Positions 34,868 through 43,800 of a stretch of DNA of 64,000 nucleotides are shown here, in pieces; the stretch's first letter is position 1, and the number at the start of each line of letters is the position of its first letter. A model generated the notes under the pieces. That model was not told the DNA's origin and did no database searches. It was given only the letters and a program-made list of their open reading frames with translations. The DNA lies in the NCBI GenBank assembly GCA_963839475.1, contig CAWIVH010000021.1, positions 62,001-126,000 on the forward strand. Reading direction: 5' to 3'. Both the position numbers and the translations under genes were made by a program. This DNA comes from CAWIVH01 sp963839475 (GTDB lineage: Bacteria > Acidobacteriota > UBA6911).

Positions 34868-35656
34868 ATGCTTCGATCGCTACACACCGCAGCCAGTGGA
34901 ATGGAAGCTCAGCAGTTGAATATTGACATCATTGCCCACAATCTGGCGAACATCAACACGGCCGGCTACAAACAGCGCAAAGCCCAGTTTCAGGATCTTC
35001 TCTACCAGAACATCCGGCAGGCAGGAGCAGCGAACACCGCCACCACGGACATCCCGGTTGGATTGCAGGTCGGTCTCGGGACGAAGGCGATTGCCACCGA
35101 CATCATTTTTACCCAGGGCGACTTCGGATCCACGGGGAATCCGTTGGATCTCATCATACAGGGGCGTGGCTTTTTCCAAATCCGGCAGCCCAACGGGCAA
35201 ATTGCCTACACCCGCAACGGAAGTTTTCATCTCAATCGCGACGGGCAGCTCGTGACCTCGGAAGGGGATCTGCTGGATCCACAGGTGACCATTCCGCAAG
35301 ATCAAGTCGGCATCACGATCGGCTCCGACGGGACGGTCTCCGTAATTCAGGCGGGTCAGACTGAACCCCAGCAGGTGGGCAAAATCGAGATTGCCTTGTT
35401 CCAGAATCCGGCGGGTCTGGAAAATATCGGGAAAAACCTATTTCAGCAGACTCTTTCTTCGGGTCAGCCGATCACCGGCACCGCCGGTGAGAATGGTTTG
35501 GGAACGCTGATGTCGGGATACAACGAGCAGTCCAACGTGAGCGTCGTCGAAGAAATGGTCAACATGATCGTCAGCCAGCGGGCCTATGAGGCCAATTCCA
35601 AAGTTATCCGCACTGCGGATGAAATGTTAACCCAGGCCAATAACGTTGTTCGTTAG
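34868..35656 (+). CDS. flgG: Flagellar distal rod protein FlgG
   Basis: A 262-residue protein of normal length. It begins MLRSLHTAASGMEAQQLNIDIIAHNLANINTAGYKQRKAQFQDLLYQ and ends NVSVVEEMVNMIVSQRAYEANSKVIRTADEMLTQANNVVR, diagnostic for FlgG. It forms the distal rod inside the P and L rings. Confidence 0.98.
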   Translation: MLRSLHTAASGMEAQQLNIDIIAHNLANINTAGYKQRKAQFQDLLYQNIRQAGAANTATTDIPVGLQVGLGTKAIATDIIFTQGDFGSTGNPLDLIIQGRGFFQIRQPNGQIAYTRNGSFHLNRDGQLVTSEGDLLDPQVTIPQDQVGITIGSDGTVSVIQAGQTEPQQVGKIEIALFQNPAGLENIGKNLFQQTLSSGQPITGTAGENGLGTLMSGYNEQSNVSVVEEMVNMIVSQRAYEANSKVIRTADEMLTQANNVVR

Positions 35657-35664
35657 AGTGTGAA

Positions 35665-36603
35665 ATGCGGCGAGCGTCGAATTCTCTCCTCACCCTTCAC
35701 CCTTTCAGTAGTAAAAGACAGCCATCAGTCCGGGCATTACCTCGAGAGTATGGCCGGATGGGCGGCTTCCTCCTCACCCCTTTCCATAAAACCCGGAAGG
35801 GCTCCGTGGGAATATCCCAGGGCCAACCGGATCTGCCGTACCCGCTTCGTGATTGTACCCGCTCTAGGTTGGGTGAGGGGAGTGTTCGCAGCTTGAGTGC
35901 CTTTGCACTTGCCTGGTTTTGCCTGGTGGTCGCTTGGATGCCTTCGAACAGCATGGGCGCGGAGAAAATCGGCATCGACTCTGCCGCCCTGGTTCAGGCA
36001 GTCAAGAGTCATATCGTCAGCCGTTCCTCCTATTTGGAATCTGAAGTAGAAATCCGAGCTATTGGAAATGTTAACGGAACCGAACTTCCTCCCGGCGACA
36101 TTACTTTCCGAATTGTCCAGAAAACTCCGCCCTCGACCTACCGCGGGCTGCTGCTTTCGGTCGAAGCGCTGGCCGACGCCGCGCCGGCACGCACCTTCTG
36201 GATTTCGGTAGACGTTGTCATACATACGGTGGCGGTGCAGGCGGCCCGACGGCTGCCTTTCGGCACGATCCTGTCCGCCGACGATATCAAGGAAGAGCCG
36301 ATCGAGCTGAAAGACGCCCGTGCCGAACTGATTCGAAACACCCGTGATGCCATTGGCAAGATAACCCGTCGCACCCTCTCACCCGGTGATCCCCTCACCC
36401 GTGAGACCATTTCGGACCCCTATCTGGTCAAGAACGGCGAAACGATTCGCCTGAAGCTGGATCGGGGTCTGATCTCATTGGCAATGCAGGCCCGCGCGGA
36501 GCAAAACGGCAGGCTGGGCGACCTGATCCGCGTGCGCAATGTTGATTTCCCGAAATCCGTTCTGGCCCATGTTACAGGTCCGGGAGAGGCGAGAATCGAA
36601 TGA
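35665..36603 (+). CDS. flgA: P-ring assembly chaperone FlgA, start uncertain
   Basis: The frame is open from ATG 35665, but a signal peptide (LSAFALAWFCLVVAWMPSNSMGA) only appears about 78 residues in, so translation more likely starts near TTG 35869 or TTG 35894. The extra 200 bases look like non-coding DNA containing CTCCTCACCC and its near-complement GGGTGAGGGGAG. The mature part has the SAF-type FlgA domain (AARRLPFGTILSADDIKEEPIELKDAR...GKITRRTLSPGDPLTRETI) and a C-terminal beta domain ending VRNVDFPKSVLAHVTGPGEA. FlgA assists FlgI assembly in the periplasm. It overlaps flgH by four bases. Confidence 0.9.
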   Translation: MRRASNSLLTLHPFSSKRQPSVRALPREYGRMGGFLLTPFHKTRKGSVGISQGQPDLPYPLRDCTRSRLGEGSVRSLSAFALAWFCLVVAWMPSNSMGAEKIGIDSAALVQAVKSHIVSRSSYLESEVEIRAIGNVNGTELPPGDITFRIVQKTPPSTYRGLLLSVEALADAAPARTFWISVDVVIHTVAVQAARRLPFGTILSADDIKEEPIELKDARAELIRNTRDAIGKITRRTLSPGDPLTRETISDPYLVKNGETIRLKLDRGLISLAMQARAEQNGRLGDLIRVRNVDFPKSVLAHVTGPGEARIE

Positions 36604-37319
36604 ATACCATCTCAACCAAAGTGATTTCCACAAACCGTCGCGCAGTCCTGCTCATGATCCTGCTGGCATTGCCGGTCACCGGCTGCGTGCCTAAGAACGT
36701 GCCCGTGCCCTCGACCACGGCTCTCCAATCTTACATCGCCGAGGCCAAAGTTCCTTCGCCTGCGGATCAACGTTTCGAAGGATCGCTTTGGAGCAACCAG
36801 GGGAGACGGTCGGATCTGTTTCGTGATCCCAAGTCCCGGTTCGTGAACGACATTGTCACGATTCAGGTGGCCGAAAGCACTTCGGCCAGCAGCTCGGCGG
36901 CAGCCGCGAACGCCAAGGAATCATCGCTCTCCGCCGGAGTCACCGCCTTCTCGGGCCTGGAAAAAAAGGTCAAGGAACTCCCGAATGTCGTCGCGGGATC
37001 CACCTCCGGGAAATACAAGGCAAGCGGCACAACCTCGCGTGACACCTCCGTGACAACCTACTTATCGGCTCGCGTCGTCGACGTTCTTCCCAATGGATAC
37101 CTGGTTTTGGATGCAGTGAAAGACATCCGCATCAATAACGAAAACCAGAGTCTTCACGTAACCGGGATCGCCCGGCCCGAAGATATCAGCAGGTCGAATG
37201 TCATCCAGTCATCGGCACTGGCGCAGATGACACTCAATGTTCAGGGAAAAGGGGTCGTCAGCCAGACTTTGAGCCCAGGCTGGCTCTACAAGATTTTGAT
37301 GGGAATTCTACCTTTTTAA
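36600..37319 (+). CDS. flgH: Flagellar L-ring lipoprotein FlgH
   Basis: 239 residues with a lipoprotein signal peptide and lipobox LPVTGC, the acylated cysteine being about residue 29. Family segments LWSNQGRRSDLFRDPKSRFVNDIVTIQVAESTSASSSA and TGIARPEDISRSNVIQSSALAQM are present. It forms the outer-membrane ring, so the cell has an outer membrane. The ATG overlaps the flgA stop. Confidence 0.97.
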   Translation: MNTISTKVISTNRRAVLLMILLALPVTGCVPKNVPVPSTTALQSYIAEAKVPSPADQRFEGSLWSNQGRRSDLFRDPKSRFVNDIVTIQVAESTSASSSAAAANAKESSLSAGVTAFSGLEKKVKELPNVVAGSTSGKYKASGTTSRDTSVTTYLSARVVDVLPNGYLVLDAVKDIRINNENQSLHVTGIARPEDISRSNVIQSSALAQMTLNVQGKGVVSQTLSPGWLYKILMGILPF

Positions 37320-37331
37320 TTTGAGTGGGAT

Positions 37332-38438
37332 ATGTTCAAGTTCCGGTGCTTCCTGATGGCGTTTCTTGTGGCAGCCTGCATCCAGCCGCACGGCGGATTC
37401 TCTGCCAGCCGGGTGAAGGATGTTGCTTCATTTGAAGGAGTCCGTGACAACCAATTGAATGGCATCGGCCTGGTGGTCGGTTTGAATGGGACGGGCGACC
37501 GCAGCCAGACTTTTTTCACTACCCAGATGCTCGCGAACATGCTCGAGCGGAGCGGAATCACGCTTTCGCCTACTCAGATGCGCGTAAAGAACATCGCCGT
37601 TGTGACGGTTACCGCCACGCTGCCTCCGTTCGCACGGCAGGGGAGCCGCATTGACGTCACCGTCAGTTCGATCGGCGACGCGCAGGATATCCAGGGCGGT
37701 GTTCTCATCATGACTCCGCTGAAAGCCATCGATGATCAGGTCTACGCCGCGGCCCAGGGACAGGTGGTGCTCGGCGGCTTCAGCGCCGGCACACGTGGGA
37801 ACAAAGTTCAGACCAACCATCCTACCGTCGGCCGGATTCCAGGTGGCGCTCTCGTGGAGAAGCCGGCACTGGTGGAGCTCACCGGAAGGTCGAAACTGAA
37901 CCTGGTGCTGCATAATTCGGATTTCACCACAGCCGGCCGGGCAGCCAGAGCCATCAACGAATCGGTGGGATTTCCGGTGGCGAGCGCCCTGGACGGCCGG
38001 ACCGTCGCGGTTTCAGTTCCCGAAGCTTACTCCGCGAGAATCGTCGAATTCATGTCGATCGTGGAAAACGCCAGGATGGAAATCGACAATCCCGCGCGTG
38101 TGGTCATCAATGAAAAGACCGGGACCATCATCTTGGGTAAAGAAGTAAAAATCAGCGAGGTTTCTGTCATTCATGGAAGCCTTTCCCTGCAGGTCGGCAC
38201 GATGTTCAATGTGTCGCAGCCGAATCCATTTTCCATGGGCCAGACTACGCAGACACCGCAGGTCAATGTCACGGCACAAGAGGAGAAGGGAAAGGTCGCA
38301 ACGCTTCATGAAGGTGCCAGCGTCGAAGAGGTGGTGAGTTCGCTCAACAGCATCGGCGCCAGCCCTAGAGACATCGTAGCGATCCTGCAGGCCATCAAGG
38401 CCCAGGGTGCGCTCCAGGCCGAACTCGTCGTAATTTGA
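37332..38438 (+). CDS. flgI: Flagellar P-ring protein FlgI
   Basis: A 368-residue periplasmic protein with an N-terminal signal peptide (ending about GGFSA) and the FlgI signatures VKDVASFEGVRDNQLNGIGLVVGLNGTGDRS and VVINEKTGTIILGKEVKIS. It builds the peptidoglycan ring around the rod. The length is normal. Confidence 0.97.
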   Translation: MFKFRCFLMAFLVAACIQPHGGFSASRVKDVASFEGVRDNQLNGIGLVVGLNGTGDRSQTFFTTQMLANMLERSGITLSPTQMRVKNIAVVTVTATLPPFARQGSRIDVTVSSIGDAQDIQGGVLIMTPLKAIDDQVYAAAQGQVVLGGFSAGTRGNKVQTNHPTVGRIPGGALVEKPALVELTGRSKLNLVLHNSDFTTAGRAARAINESVGFPVASALDGRTVAVSVPEAYSARIVEFMSIVENARMEIDNPARVVINEKTGTIILGKEVKISEVSVIHGSLSLQVGTMFNVSQPNPFSMGQTTQTPQVNVTAQEEKGKVATLHEGASVEEVVSSLNSIGASPRDIVAILQAIKAQGALQAELVVI

Positions 38439-38450
38439 GGGTAGTCTGAA

Positions 38451-39281
38451 ATGCAGGATATTCTTTCCCCGCAATTAGCGATGCCGCCTTCCAGCCTGAT
38501 AACTCAGGCTTCGGATGGCGCGAAGCTTCGCGGCATGAGCAGCGGAGCCAAAAGCGCCGGTGAACTCAAAAAAGTGGCGGGTGAATTCGAGGCGATGTTC
38601 GTGTCTTACCTGCTCAAGGTGATGCGGGAAACCATAGAGGACTCGGGTTTGATGGAGGGCGGGCTGGGAAAGGATGTCTATACCGAGCTTTTCGACCAGG
38701 AGATCTCGAAGGGAATCGCTCAACGAGGAACCCTCGGAATTTCGGATATTTTGATGAAGAGGTTGACGGCAAAGCCGGCTCAGCTGGCGCCTAATCCGTC
38801 AGAAACGATTCCACCCGGGGCTGTCATTTTGGACGAAAAGGAATCTCTGAAGCCCATAAGCTCGCTGCCGGATTCCACTGAACCAGGTATTCCGGATTTT
38901 CAAATGCCGGTCCAACTGCCAGTCATCAGCTCCCGCTTCGGCATGAGGAGAGATCCCTTTCATCATCATTTGAAGTTTCATAAAGGAATAGACATCGCTG
39001 CCCCGGCCGGCACAGAGGTTCGTGCGGCGCTGTCGGGCGATGTTGTTTTTGCGGGATTTCGGCCCGGGTACGGCAACACCGTCATTTTGCAGCATCCTGA
39101 CGGGTTGCAGACCCGGTATGCCCACCTCAATTCGATTGAGGTTAAGAAGGGCGAAAATGTTGACTCAGAAAAGGTTTTGGGGTCCGTAGGGAATACCGGA
39201 CACTCTACCGGGCCCCACCTTCACTTTGAAGTGCTGCGGAGCGGCGAACAGATTGACCCCATGGCCGCCCTGGCAGAATGA
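38451..39281 (+). CDS. FlgJ rod-binding domain fused to a peptidase M23 domain
   Basis: 276 residues. Residues 35-105 are the FlgJ/rod-binding domain (GELKKVAGEFEAMFVSYLLKVMRETIEDSGLMEGGLGKDVYTELFDQEISKGIAQRG). A Pro-rich linker leads to a LytM/M23 domain (about 155-270) with zinc ligands H177 and D181 in HKGID and H258 in the HLH motif, plus H225 in RYAHL. In gammaproteobacterial FlgJ the second domain is a glucosaminidase; here a metallo-endopeptidase takes its place, so the rod would pass the wall by cutting cross-links rather than glycan. No signal peptide is visible, consistent with export through the flagellar channel. Confidence 0.92.
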   Translation: MQDILSPQLAMPPSSLITQASDGAKLRGMSSGAKSAGELKKVAGEFEAMFVSYLLKVMRETIEDSGLMEGGLGKDVYTELFDQEISKGIAQRGTLGISDILMKRLTAKPAQLAPNPSETIPPGAVILDEKESLKPISSLPDSTEPGIPDFQMPVQLPVISSRFGMRRDPFHHHLKFHKGIDIAAPAGTEVRAALSGDVVFAGFRPGYGNTVILQHPDGLQTRYAHLNSIEVKKGENVDSEKVLGSVGNTGHSTGPHLHFEVLRSGEQIDPMAALAE

Positions 39282-39355
39282 GATCAGGGCTATGAAGCTC
39301 AAGCCCTGGGATTTTAAGCAGTCGAAGGCAAGGGTGAGCCGAGGCCATAATCTCC

Positions 39356-39383
39356 TAAAGTGTTCAGGCCGGTAAGCCGATAT
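39356..39383 (+). promoter_or_regulatory. Sigma-28 promoter element upstream of flgM
   Basis: TAAA at 39356-39359 and GCCGATAT at 39376-39383 are separated by 16 bases, close to the FliA consensus TAAA-N15-GCCGATAA. It lies 36 bases upstream of flgM, a classical late or dual-controlled gene. The same 16-base spacer is found at fliC1 and fliC2. Confidence 0.8.
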
Positions 39384-39418
39384 ACTGACCAACAAAAGAG
39401 TAATCTCTTGAGGACACT

Positions 39419-39733
39419 ATGGAGATTAAAGGCAACAATCCTTTGTCTGGAATGACCTCCGGTATTCAGAGGCTGGACACTGCGCAACCGCAGCCCCAGA
39501 AATCTCAGAAGGCCGGTGAGGATGGCTCGACGGCACCATCGGACCGGATCGAGCTGTCGGACCGGAGCCGGGAGATTCAGCAGATCAACCAGCTTCTTCA
39601 ATCGACTCCGGACATCAGGGAGGCAAAGGTAGAGCAGGTTCGTGGTGCTATCGAGGATGGCACTTACAACGTCAAAGCGGAGATGATTGCCGGCAAGATC
39701 ATCGCTGGCAACGTGATCGACCAAATATTCTAG
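39419..39733 (+). CDS. flgM: Anti-sigma-28 factor FlgM
   Basis: 104 residues, disordered N-terminus and the conserved C-terminal FliA-binding helices (DRIELSDRSREIQQINQLL...VEQVRGAIEDGTYNVKAEMIAGKIIAGNVI). It is secreted once the hook is complete, releasing FliA. It starts with ATG 39419 behind GAGG and opens the flgM-flgN-flgK-flgL unit. Confidence 0.95.
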   Translation: MEIKGNNPLSGMTSGIQRLDTAQPQPQKSQKAGEDGSTAPSDRIELSDRSREIQQINQLLQSTPDIREAKVEQVRGAIEDGTYNVKAEMIAGKIIAGNVIDQIF

Positions 39734-39755
39734 CCTCGTGCGGTTGGAGGCAGTT

Positions 39756-39971
39756 ATGCCGGACGATTTCGGATCGGTTCATTCTATTCTGCATCCCATT
39801 CTGGAAAGGGTGGGTAGGGAAGAACGATTGGGCCGCGATCACCCGCGAAAAAACCGCGAAGGAAAGTCGGAGCGGGCTCGAGCGGATCAAAAAACCGCGG
39901 ACAGTCCGCCCGACCGGCCGAATGAAAATGTCAACTCCATGTCCTCAAACCATATAGACCTCAGGATCTGA
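39756..39971 (+). CDS. Small unknown protein between flgM and flgN
   Basis: 71 residues from ATG 39756, five bases after GGAGG. It is rich in Arg, Glu and Asp, with a hydrophobic start (SVHSILHPILERVGREERLG) and a disordered rest. It is not recognised. It is tightly packed (22 bases after flgM, 3 before flgN) and has its own good ribosome-binding site, so it is probably a real gene. Confidence 0.6.
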   Translation: MPDDFGSVHSILHPILERVGREERLGRDHPRKNREGKSERARADQKTADSPPDRPNENVNSMSSNHIDLRI

Positions 39972-39974
39972 AAG

Positions 39975-40466
39975 ATGGATAACCTGGTTTCAGCCCTCCT
40001 GGGAATCATTCGGGATGAGATCGTCATCTACCGCGATCTTGTCGAGCATGCGCGGCGCAAAACGGCGCTCCTGGTTCATGGGAGTACCGAAGAGCTCCTG
40101 GAAAGCAACAAGGTTGAGGAGACCTTCAACATCAAGCTCCGCATCCTTGAAGCGGAAATGCTCCGGCTGTGTTCGGGGCTTTCACAGAAGCTCGGCATTC
40201 CATGCAGAGAGTTTACTCTTTTGAAACTTGCCGAAGGCACCGATCCGGCGATTGCTGAAGAGATCCGCTGCCAGACCAGCCTGTTTAAAAACCTCATCGA
40301 TCAGTTGAAATCGGTTAATCAACGCAACCGGAAACTGATCGAAAGCTCCACGAGGTATTCCCGCGGGCTGCTGGACATGATTTCCAATGCGACCAGCTCC
40401 TATCAGGGGAGCGGATTGTTTATGCCTTTTCCCGCAGTCCACAGCACCATTTCTCACCGGGCCTAG
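39975..40466 (+). CDS. flgN: Flagellar export chaperone FlgN
   Basis: A 163-residue helical protein with the FlgN-like layout (LVSALLGIIRDEIVIYRDLVEHARRKTALLVHGSTEELLESNKVEE...INQRNRKLIESSTRYSRGLLDMI-type end). FlgN keeps FlgK and FlgL soluble before export, and both are encoded directly downstream. Conservation in the family is low, so the call rests partly on position. Confidence 0.88.
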   Translation: MDNLVSALLGIIRDEIVIYRDLVEHARRKTALLVHGSTEELLESNKVEETFNIKLRILEAEMLRLCSGLSQKLGIPCREFTLLKLAEGTDPAIAEEIRCQTSLFKNLIDQLKSVNQRNRKLIESSTRYSRGLLDMISNATSSYQGSGLFMPFPAVHSTISHRA

Positions 40467-40556
40467 CAGGAGCAGTTTCAAAAGCGCCGGGTTTCCGCAA
40501 GGACGGAGCCCCGTGTAACGGTTTTCCCTTAGGGATTTACCGCGAGACTGACTGTT

Positions 40557-41957
40557 ATGACCTCCATTTTTAGCGGCCTGTCCACTGCCGAGCGAGCGCT
40601 TTACGCGCAGCAGTTCGGCATGGAAATCACTCAGCGCAATATCGCCAACGCGGGAACTGCCGGCTATACCAGGCAGCGCACGGTCTTTATCGAGCCGACC
40701 CTGGGGCTGAGCAATGGCACTCTCGGAAACGGCGCCCCGAGCGTTTCGGTTGAGAGTTTTCGTCACCGGTTCATTGATTATCGCATTGTGGAAGAACTTC
40801 AGGTTCAGGGGGAAAAAGAAGGGACTTCGGCAGCCCTGCAGCAAATCGAAGCCCTCTTCAATGAAAACCAGGGACAGGGGCTGCAAACGAGCCTGACGAA
40901 CTTCTTTGGCAGCCTCAGTTCACTGGCGAATTCCCCCGAGGATCCGACCCTGCGCCAGCAGGTCCTCAGCCGCGCGAACGAACTGGCGCAGGAATTTCAG
41001 CAGCTCAGCAGCCAGATCGCCAAAGTCCGCACGACCATCGATCGCGCGGTGGGCGACGATGTCGACGAAATCAACAACCTGACCTCGCAACTCGCGGCCC
41101 TGAACAGCCGGATTCCCGCGGCCCGGGCTGAGGCCAATGGCGACGAGTCGTCCCTGCTCGATTCCAGGCAGAATCTGCTCGATGAGCTTTCCAAACTCGT
41201 GGATGTCTCCTACTACGAGACGGAATCAGGGAGCATTACCATCACGACCCGGCAGGGAGCCCTGCTGGTGATCGGGGATCAATCGAACGCTCTGAGCACT
41301 GTGGCCAGTGGGCCGGACAATCTTCTCCACATAACGCTGGACGGGAAGGACATAACCTCCAACATTGTGTCGGGGCAGCTGGGGGGACTTCTAAAAGCCA
41401 GGGACACGACCATCGCCGGGTACGCGGGACAACTCGACGATTTGGCTGCGGGTCTGATTAACGCGGTCAACGCTCAGCACACACTGGGCAGTGACTTCAA
41501 TGGCAATCCGGGCGTCAACTTTTTTGTCCCGTTCACCCCAGGAAGCGGCGGCACCAACGCGGGCGCAGCCGGAGCGATCGCGGTGGCCATCACCGATCCG
41601 AAGCTGATTGCCGCGGCAGGCGCCGGTTCCGGCGTCGGCAGCAATTCCAACGCCAACCTCCTGGCAGCGATTGCCAACGCCAAGATCATGAATGGAGGCT
41701 CGTCGACCCTGGGCCAGCATTACTCGAATCTGATTTCCACCATAGGTTCTGATCTGAGAGCTTCGGACGAAGATCTGAAAACACAGGAAAACTTGCTCCT
41801 CCAGCTTCAAAATCAGCGAGATTCGGTATCCGGAGTGAACCTGGACGAAGAAGCCATCAATATCATCCGGTTCCAGAAAGCATATGAGGCAAGCGCCAGA
41901 ATGGTCCAAGTATGGGATTCGCTCGCTGAGACTATCATGCAGATGATGGGTGTCTAA
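40557..41957 (+). CDS. flgK: Hook-filament junction protein FlgK (HAP1)
   Basis: 466 residues, normal for a short FlgK. The N-terminus has GLSTAERALYAQQFGMEITQRNIANAGTAGYTRQR and the C-terminus has VNLDEEAINIIRFQKAYEASARMVQVWDSLAETIMQMM, both diagnostic. It sits at the hook-filament junction and is followed after two bases by flgL. Confidence 0.97.
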   Translation: MTSIFSGLSTAERALYAQQFGMEITQRNIANAGTAGYTRQRTVFIEPTLGLSNGTLGNGAPSVSVESFRHRFIDYRIVEELQVQGEKEGTSAALQQIEALFNENQGQGLQTSLTNFFGSLSSLANSPEDPTLRQQVLSRANELAQEFQQLSSQIAKVRTTIDRAVGDDVDEINNLTSQLAALNSRIPAARAEANGDESSLLDSRQNLLDELSKLVDVSYYETESGSITITTRQGALLVIGDQSNALSTVASGPDNLLHITLDGKDITSNIVSGQLGGLLKARDTTIAGYAGQLDDLAAGLINAVNAQHTLGSDFNGNPGVNFFVPFTPGSGGTNAGAAGAIAVAITDPKLIAAAGAGSGVGSNSNANLLAAIANAKIMNGGSSTLGQHYSNLISTIGSDLRASDEDLKTQENLLLQLQNQRDSVSGVNLDEEAINIIRFQKAYEASARMVQVWDSLAETIMQMMGV

Positions 41958-41959
41958 CC

Positions 41960-42835
41960 ATGAGAATTACATACGGAATTGCCGATCGAAATTTTCTCCT
42001 GACGGCGAACAACCTGAACGAATCGCTGGAAACCGCCAGCCAACAGGTGTCGACAGGCAAAAAGCTGCTGTACCTTAAGGACAGCCCCGGAGGATCGGCT
42101 GAGGCGGTGACTCTCCGGGACGCACTCGCGCAGATCGATCAATACCGCACCAATTCCGACAACAGCAGCTTTTTCATCGGTGTTTCCGATACAGTCCTGA
42201 GTTCGGTGACCGATATCCTCACGACCATTTTCACCCAGGGCAGCTCAGCCGCATCGTCATCCATGGATGACAGCAGCCGGGCTATTGTCGCGCGCCAGAT
42301 TCGCCTGCTCCGGGACCAGATCATGTCTCTGGCAAACACGCAGGCACGCGGCCGGTACATTTTTGCGGGTTCAGAAGTCTCAACCAAGCCCTTCACGCTT
42401 GCGGGAGACCAGGCGACCTATCATGGCGACAGTGAGGTGAATACGATAGCCGTGAATGATGGGCTGGGTGTGAAGATTGGCGTCCCCGGAAGCGCTGCGT
42501 TTTCCGGAGTGTTCAGCACGATTGCGGGTCTATTGACCGCGCTGGACAACAATGACCTGACCGCAATACAGACGGCGCTGATGCAGTTTTCATCCACCAT
42601 GGCCGCTGTCAACTATACCCGGGGAGAACTGGGAACGGAGATGACCCGATTGCAGGATCTCAAGTCCGGATACGACTTGCAGGAAACGAAGGTCAGAGAA
42701 CGCCAAGGACAGGTCGAGGATGCCGATCTGGCGAAAGCGATCGTTCAGATGAACCAGATCCAGTCTTCCTTGCAGGCGACACTCACCACCAAGAACACGG
42801 TCCATCGACTGAATCTTTTCGATTACCTCGGGTGA
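41960..42835 (+). CDS. flgL: Hook-filament junction protein FlgL (HAP3)
   Basis: A 291-residue flagellin-like protein (MRITYGIADRNFLLTANNLNESLETASQQVSTGKKLLYLKDSP). The N- and C-terminal coiled domains are retained and LVMRxxIMSLANTQARGRYIFAG-type residues appear in the middle. It is coupled to flgK and followed by fliW. Confidence 0.95.
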   Translation: MRITYGIADRNFLLTANNLNESLETASQQVSTGKKLLYLKDSPGGSAEAVTLRDALAQIDQYRTNSDNSSFFIGVSDTVLSSVTDILTTIFTQGSSAASSSMDDSSRAIVARQIRLLRDQIMSLANTQARGRYIFAGSEVSTKPFTLAGDQATYHGDSEVNTIAVNDGLGVKIGVPGSAAFSGVFSTIAGLLTALDNNDLTAIQTALMQFSSTMAAVNYTRGELGTEMTRLQDLKSGYDLQETKVRERQGQVEDADLAKAIVQMNQIQSSLQATLTTKNTVHRLNLFDYLG

Positions 42836-42964
42836 TATTCCTTTGTTCCCATCGAATCCGGGGTTTTAGGGAATGAGTTCGAATCCATAGTGGTTTTCAG
42901 CAGCCGGCGCGGAGCGCTCGGGGATATTATTAAACCAACGATCCCGGTTGCCGGGAGTCGAAGT

Positions 42965-43438
42965 ATGAAAGCAGAGACACAAACCATGCTCGTTCAAACC
43001 GTCAATTTTGGCGATCTTGAAGTGCCTGAAGACAAAATCATTGCATTTAAAGAGGGCCTTCCGGGATTTCCGCAGATCCACCGGTTTACCGTCCTGGAGA
43101 TGGATCAGTTCAAGCCATTTCAGTATTTGCAGTCACTGGATGATCCTCCCATCGCACTCCTGGTGCTGAATCCGTTCCTCGTGGATTCCGGGTACAAATT
43201 CGAACTTTCAGCCTCGGACATGGAGGAAATCCATGGCTCAGCGACCGGGGAAATCGCGGTTTATGCCGTCGCGACTATACCGGGCGATCCGACAAAAGCC
43301 ACAATAAACCTAATGGCTCCGATCGTAATAAACGATGTGAAGAGATGTGGCAAACAAGTCATACTGCATGATAGCGTATATTCGGTGAAGCATCCGCTAT
43401 TCGGAAGTGAGAAAAAAGCGGAAGCTGCCAGTGCTTGA
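42965..43438 (+). CDS. fliW: Flagellar assembly factor FliW
   Basis: 157 residues from ATG 42965, seven bases after GGAG; the frame is open 25 codons further upstream without support. FliW signature: ALLVLNPFLVDSGYKFELS, and INLMAPIVINDVKRCGKQVILHDSVYSVKHPLF. FliW binds flagellin or CsrA, releasing CsrA to block flagellin translation when flagellin is used up. csrA lies directly downstream. Confidence 0.96.
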   Translation: MKAETQTMLVQTVNFGDLEVPEDKIIAFKEGLPGFPQIHRFTVLEMDQFKPFQYLQSLDDPPIALLVLNPFLVDSGYKFELSASDMEEIHGSATGEIAVYAVATIPGDPTKATINLMAPIVINDVKRCGKQVILHDSVYSVKHPLFGSEKKAEAASA

Positions 43439-43566
43439 TCGAAGGCGCAACGGCAGCGGGGCTGGAAGGGTGTTGGCTCCATTCCTGCCCGCTCCGGATG
43501 TCTATATTGGCGGTCGTACGATCTATTCGCAGCGGGCGGCGGAGTTAGCCCGCGAGGACAGCAAGG

Positions 43567-43791
43567 ATGTTAGTCTTTACGCGGAAAAAAGGTGAGAGCC
43601 TGGTAATCGGAAATGAAATCGAGGTTACCATCCTGAACGTGGGCAACGGAAACGTGAAGGTCGGGATTCAAGCGCCCCGACATATTTCGGTTCATCGTCA
43701 TGAGGTTTTTGAAACGATCAGGAAGGAAAACCTGGCCGCTTCGCAATCGCAGATCCCCAAGGCGGATCTTTTGAAAAAATTGATGGGTTAA
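43567..43791 (+). CDS. csrA: Carbon storage/translation regulator CsrA
   Basis: 74 residues starting MLVFTRKKGESLVIGNEIEVTILNVGNGNVKVGIQAPRHISVHRHEVFETI, a full CsrA with the R6, V42/R46 region typical of RNA binding. It has the longer C-terminal tail usual in FliW-containing bacteria, which FliW contacts. GAGGA precedes the ATG. Likely targets are the three flagellin leaders in this window. Confidence 0.97.
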   Translation: MLVFTRKKGESLVIGNEIEVTILNVGNGNVKVGIQAPRHISVHRHEVFETIRKENLAASQSQIPKADLLKKLMG

Positions 43792-43800
43792 TCGGCCTTT

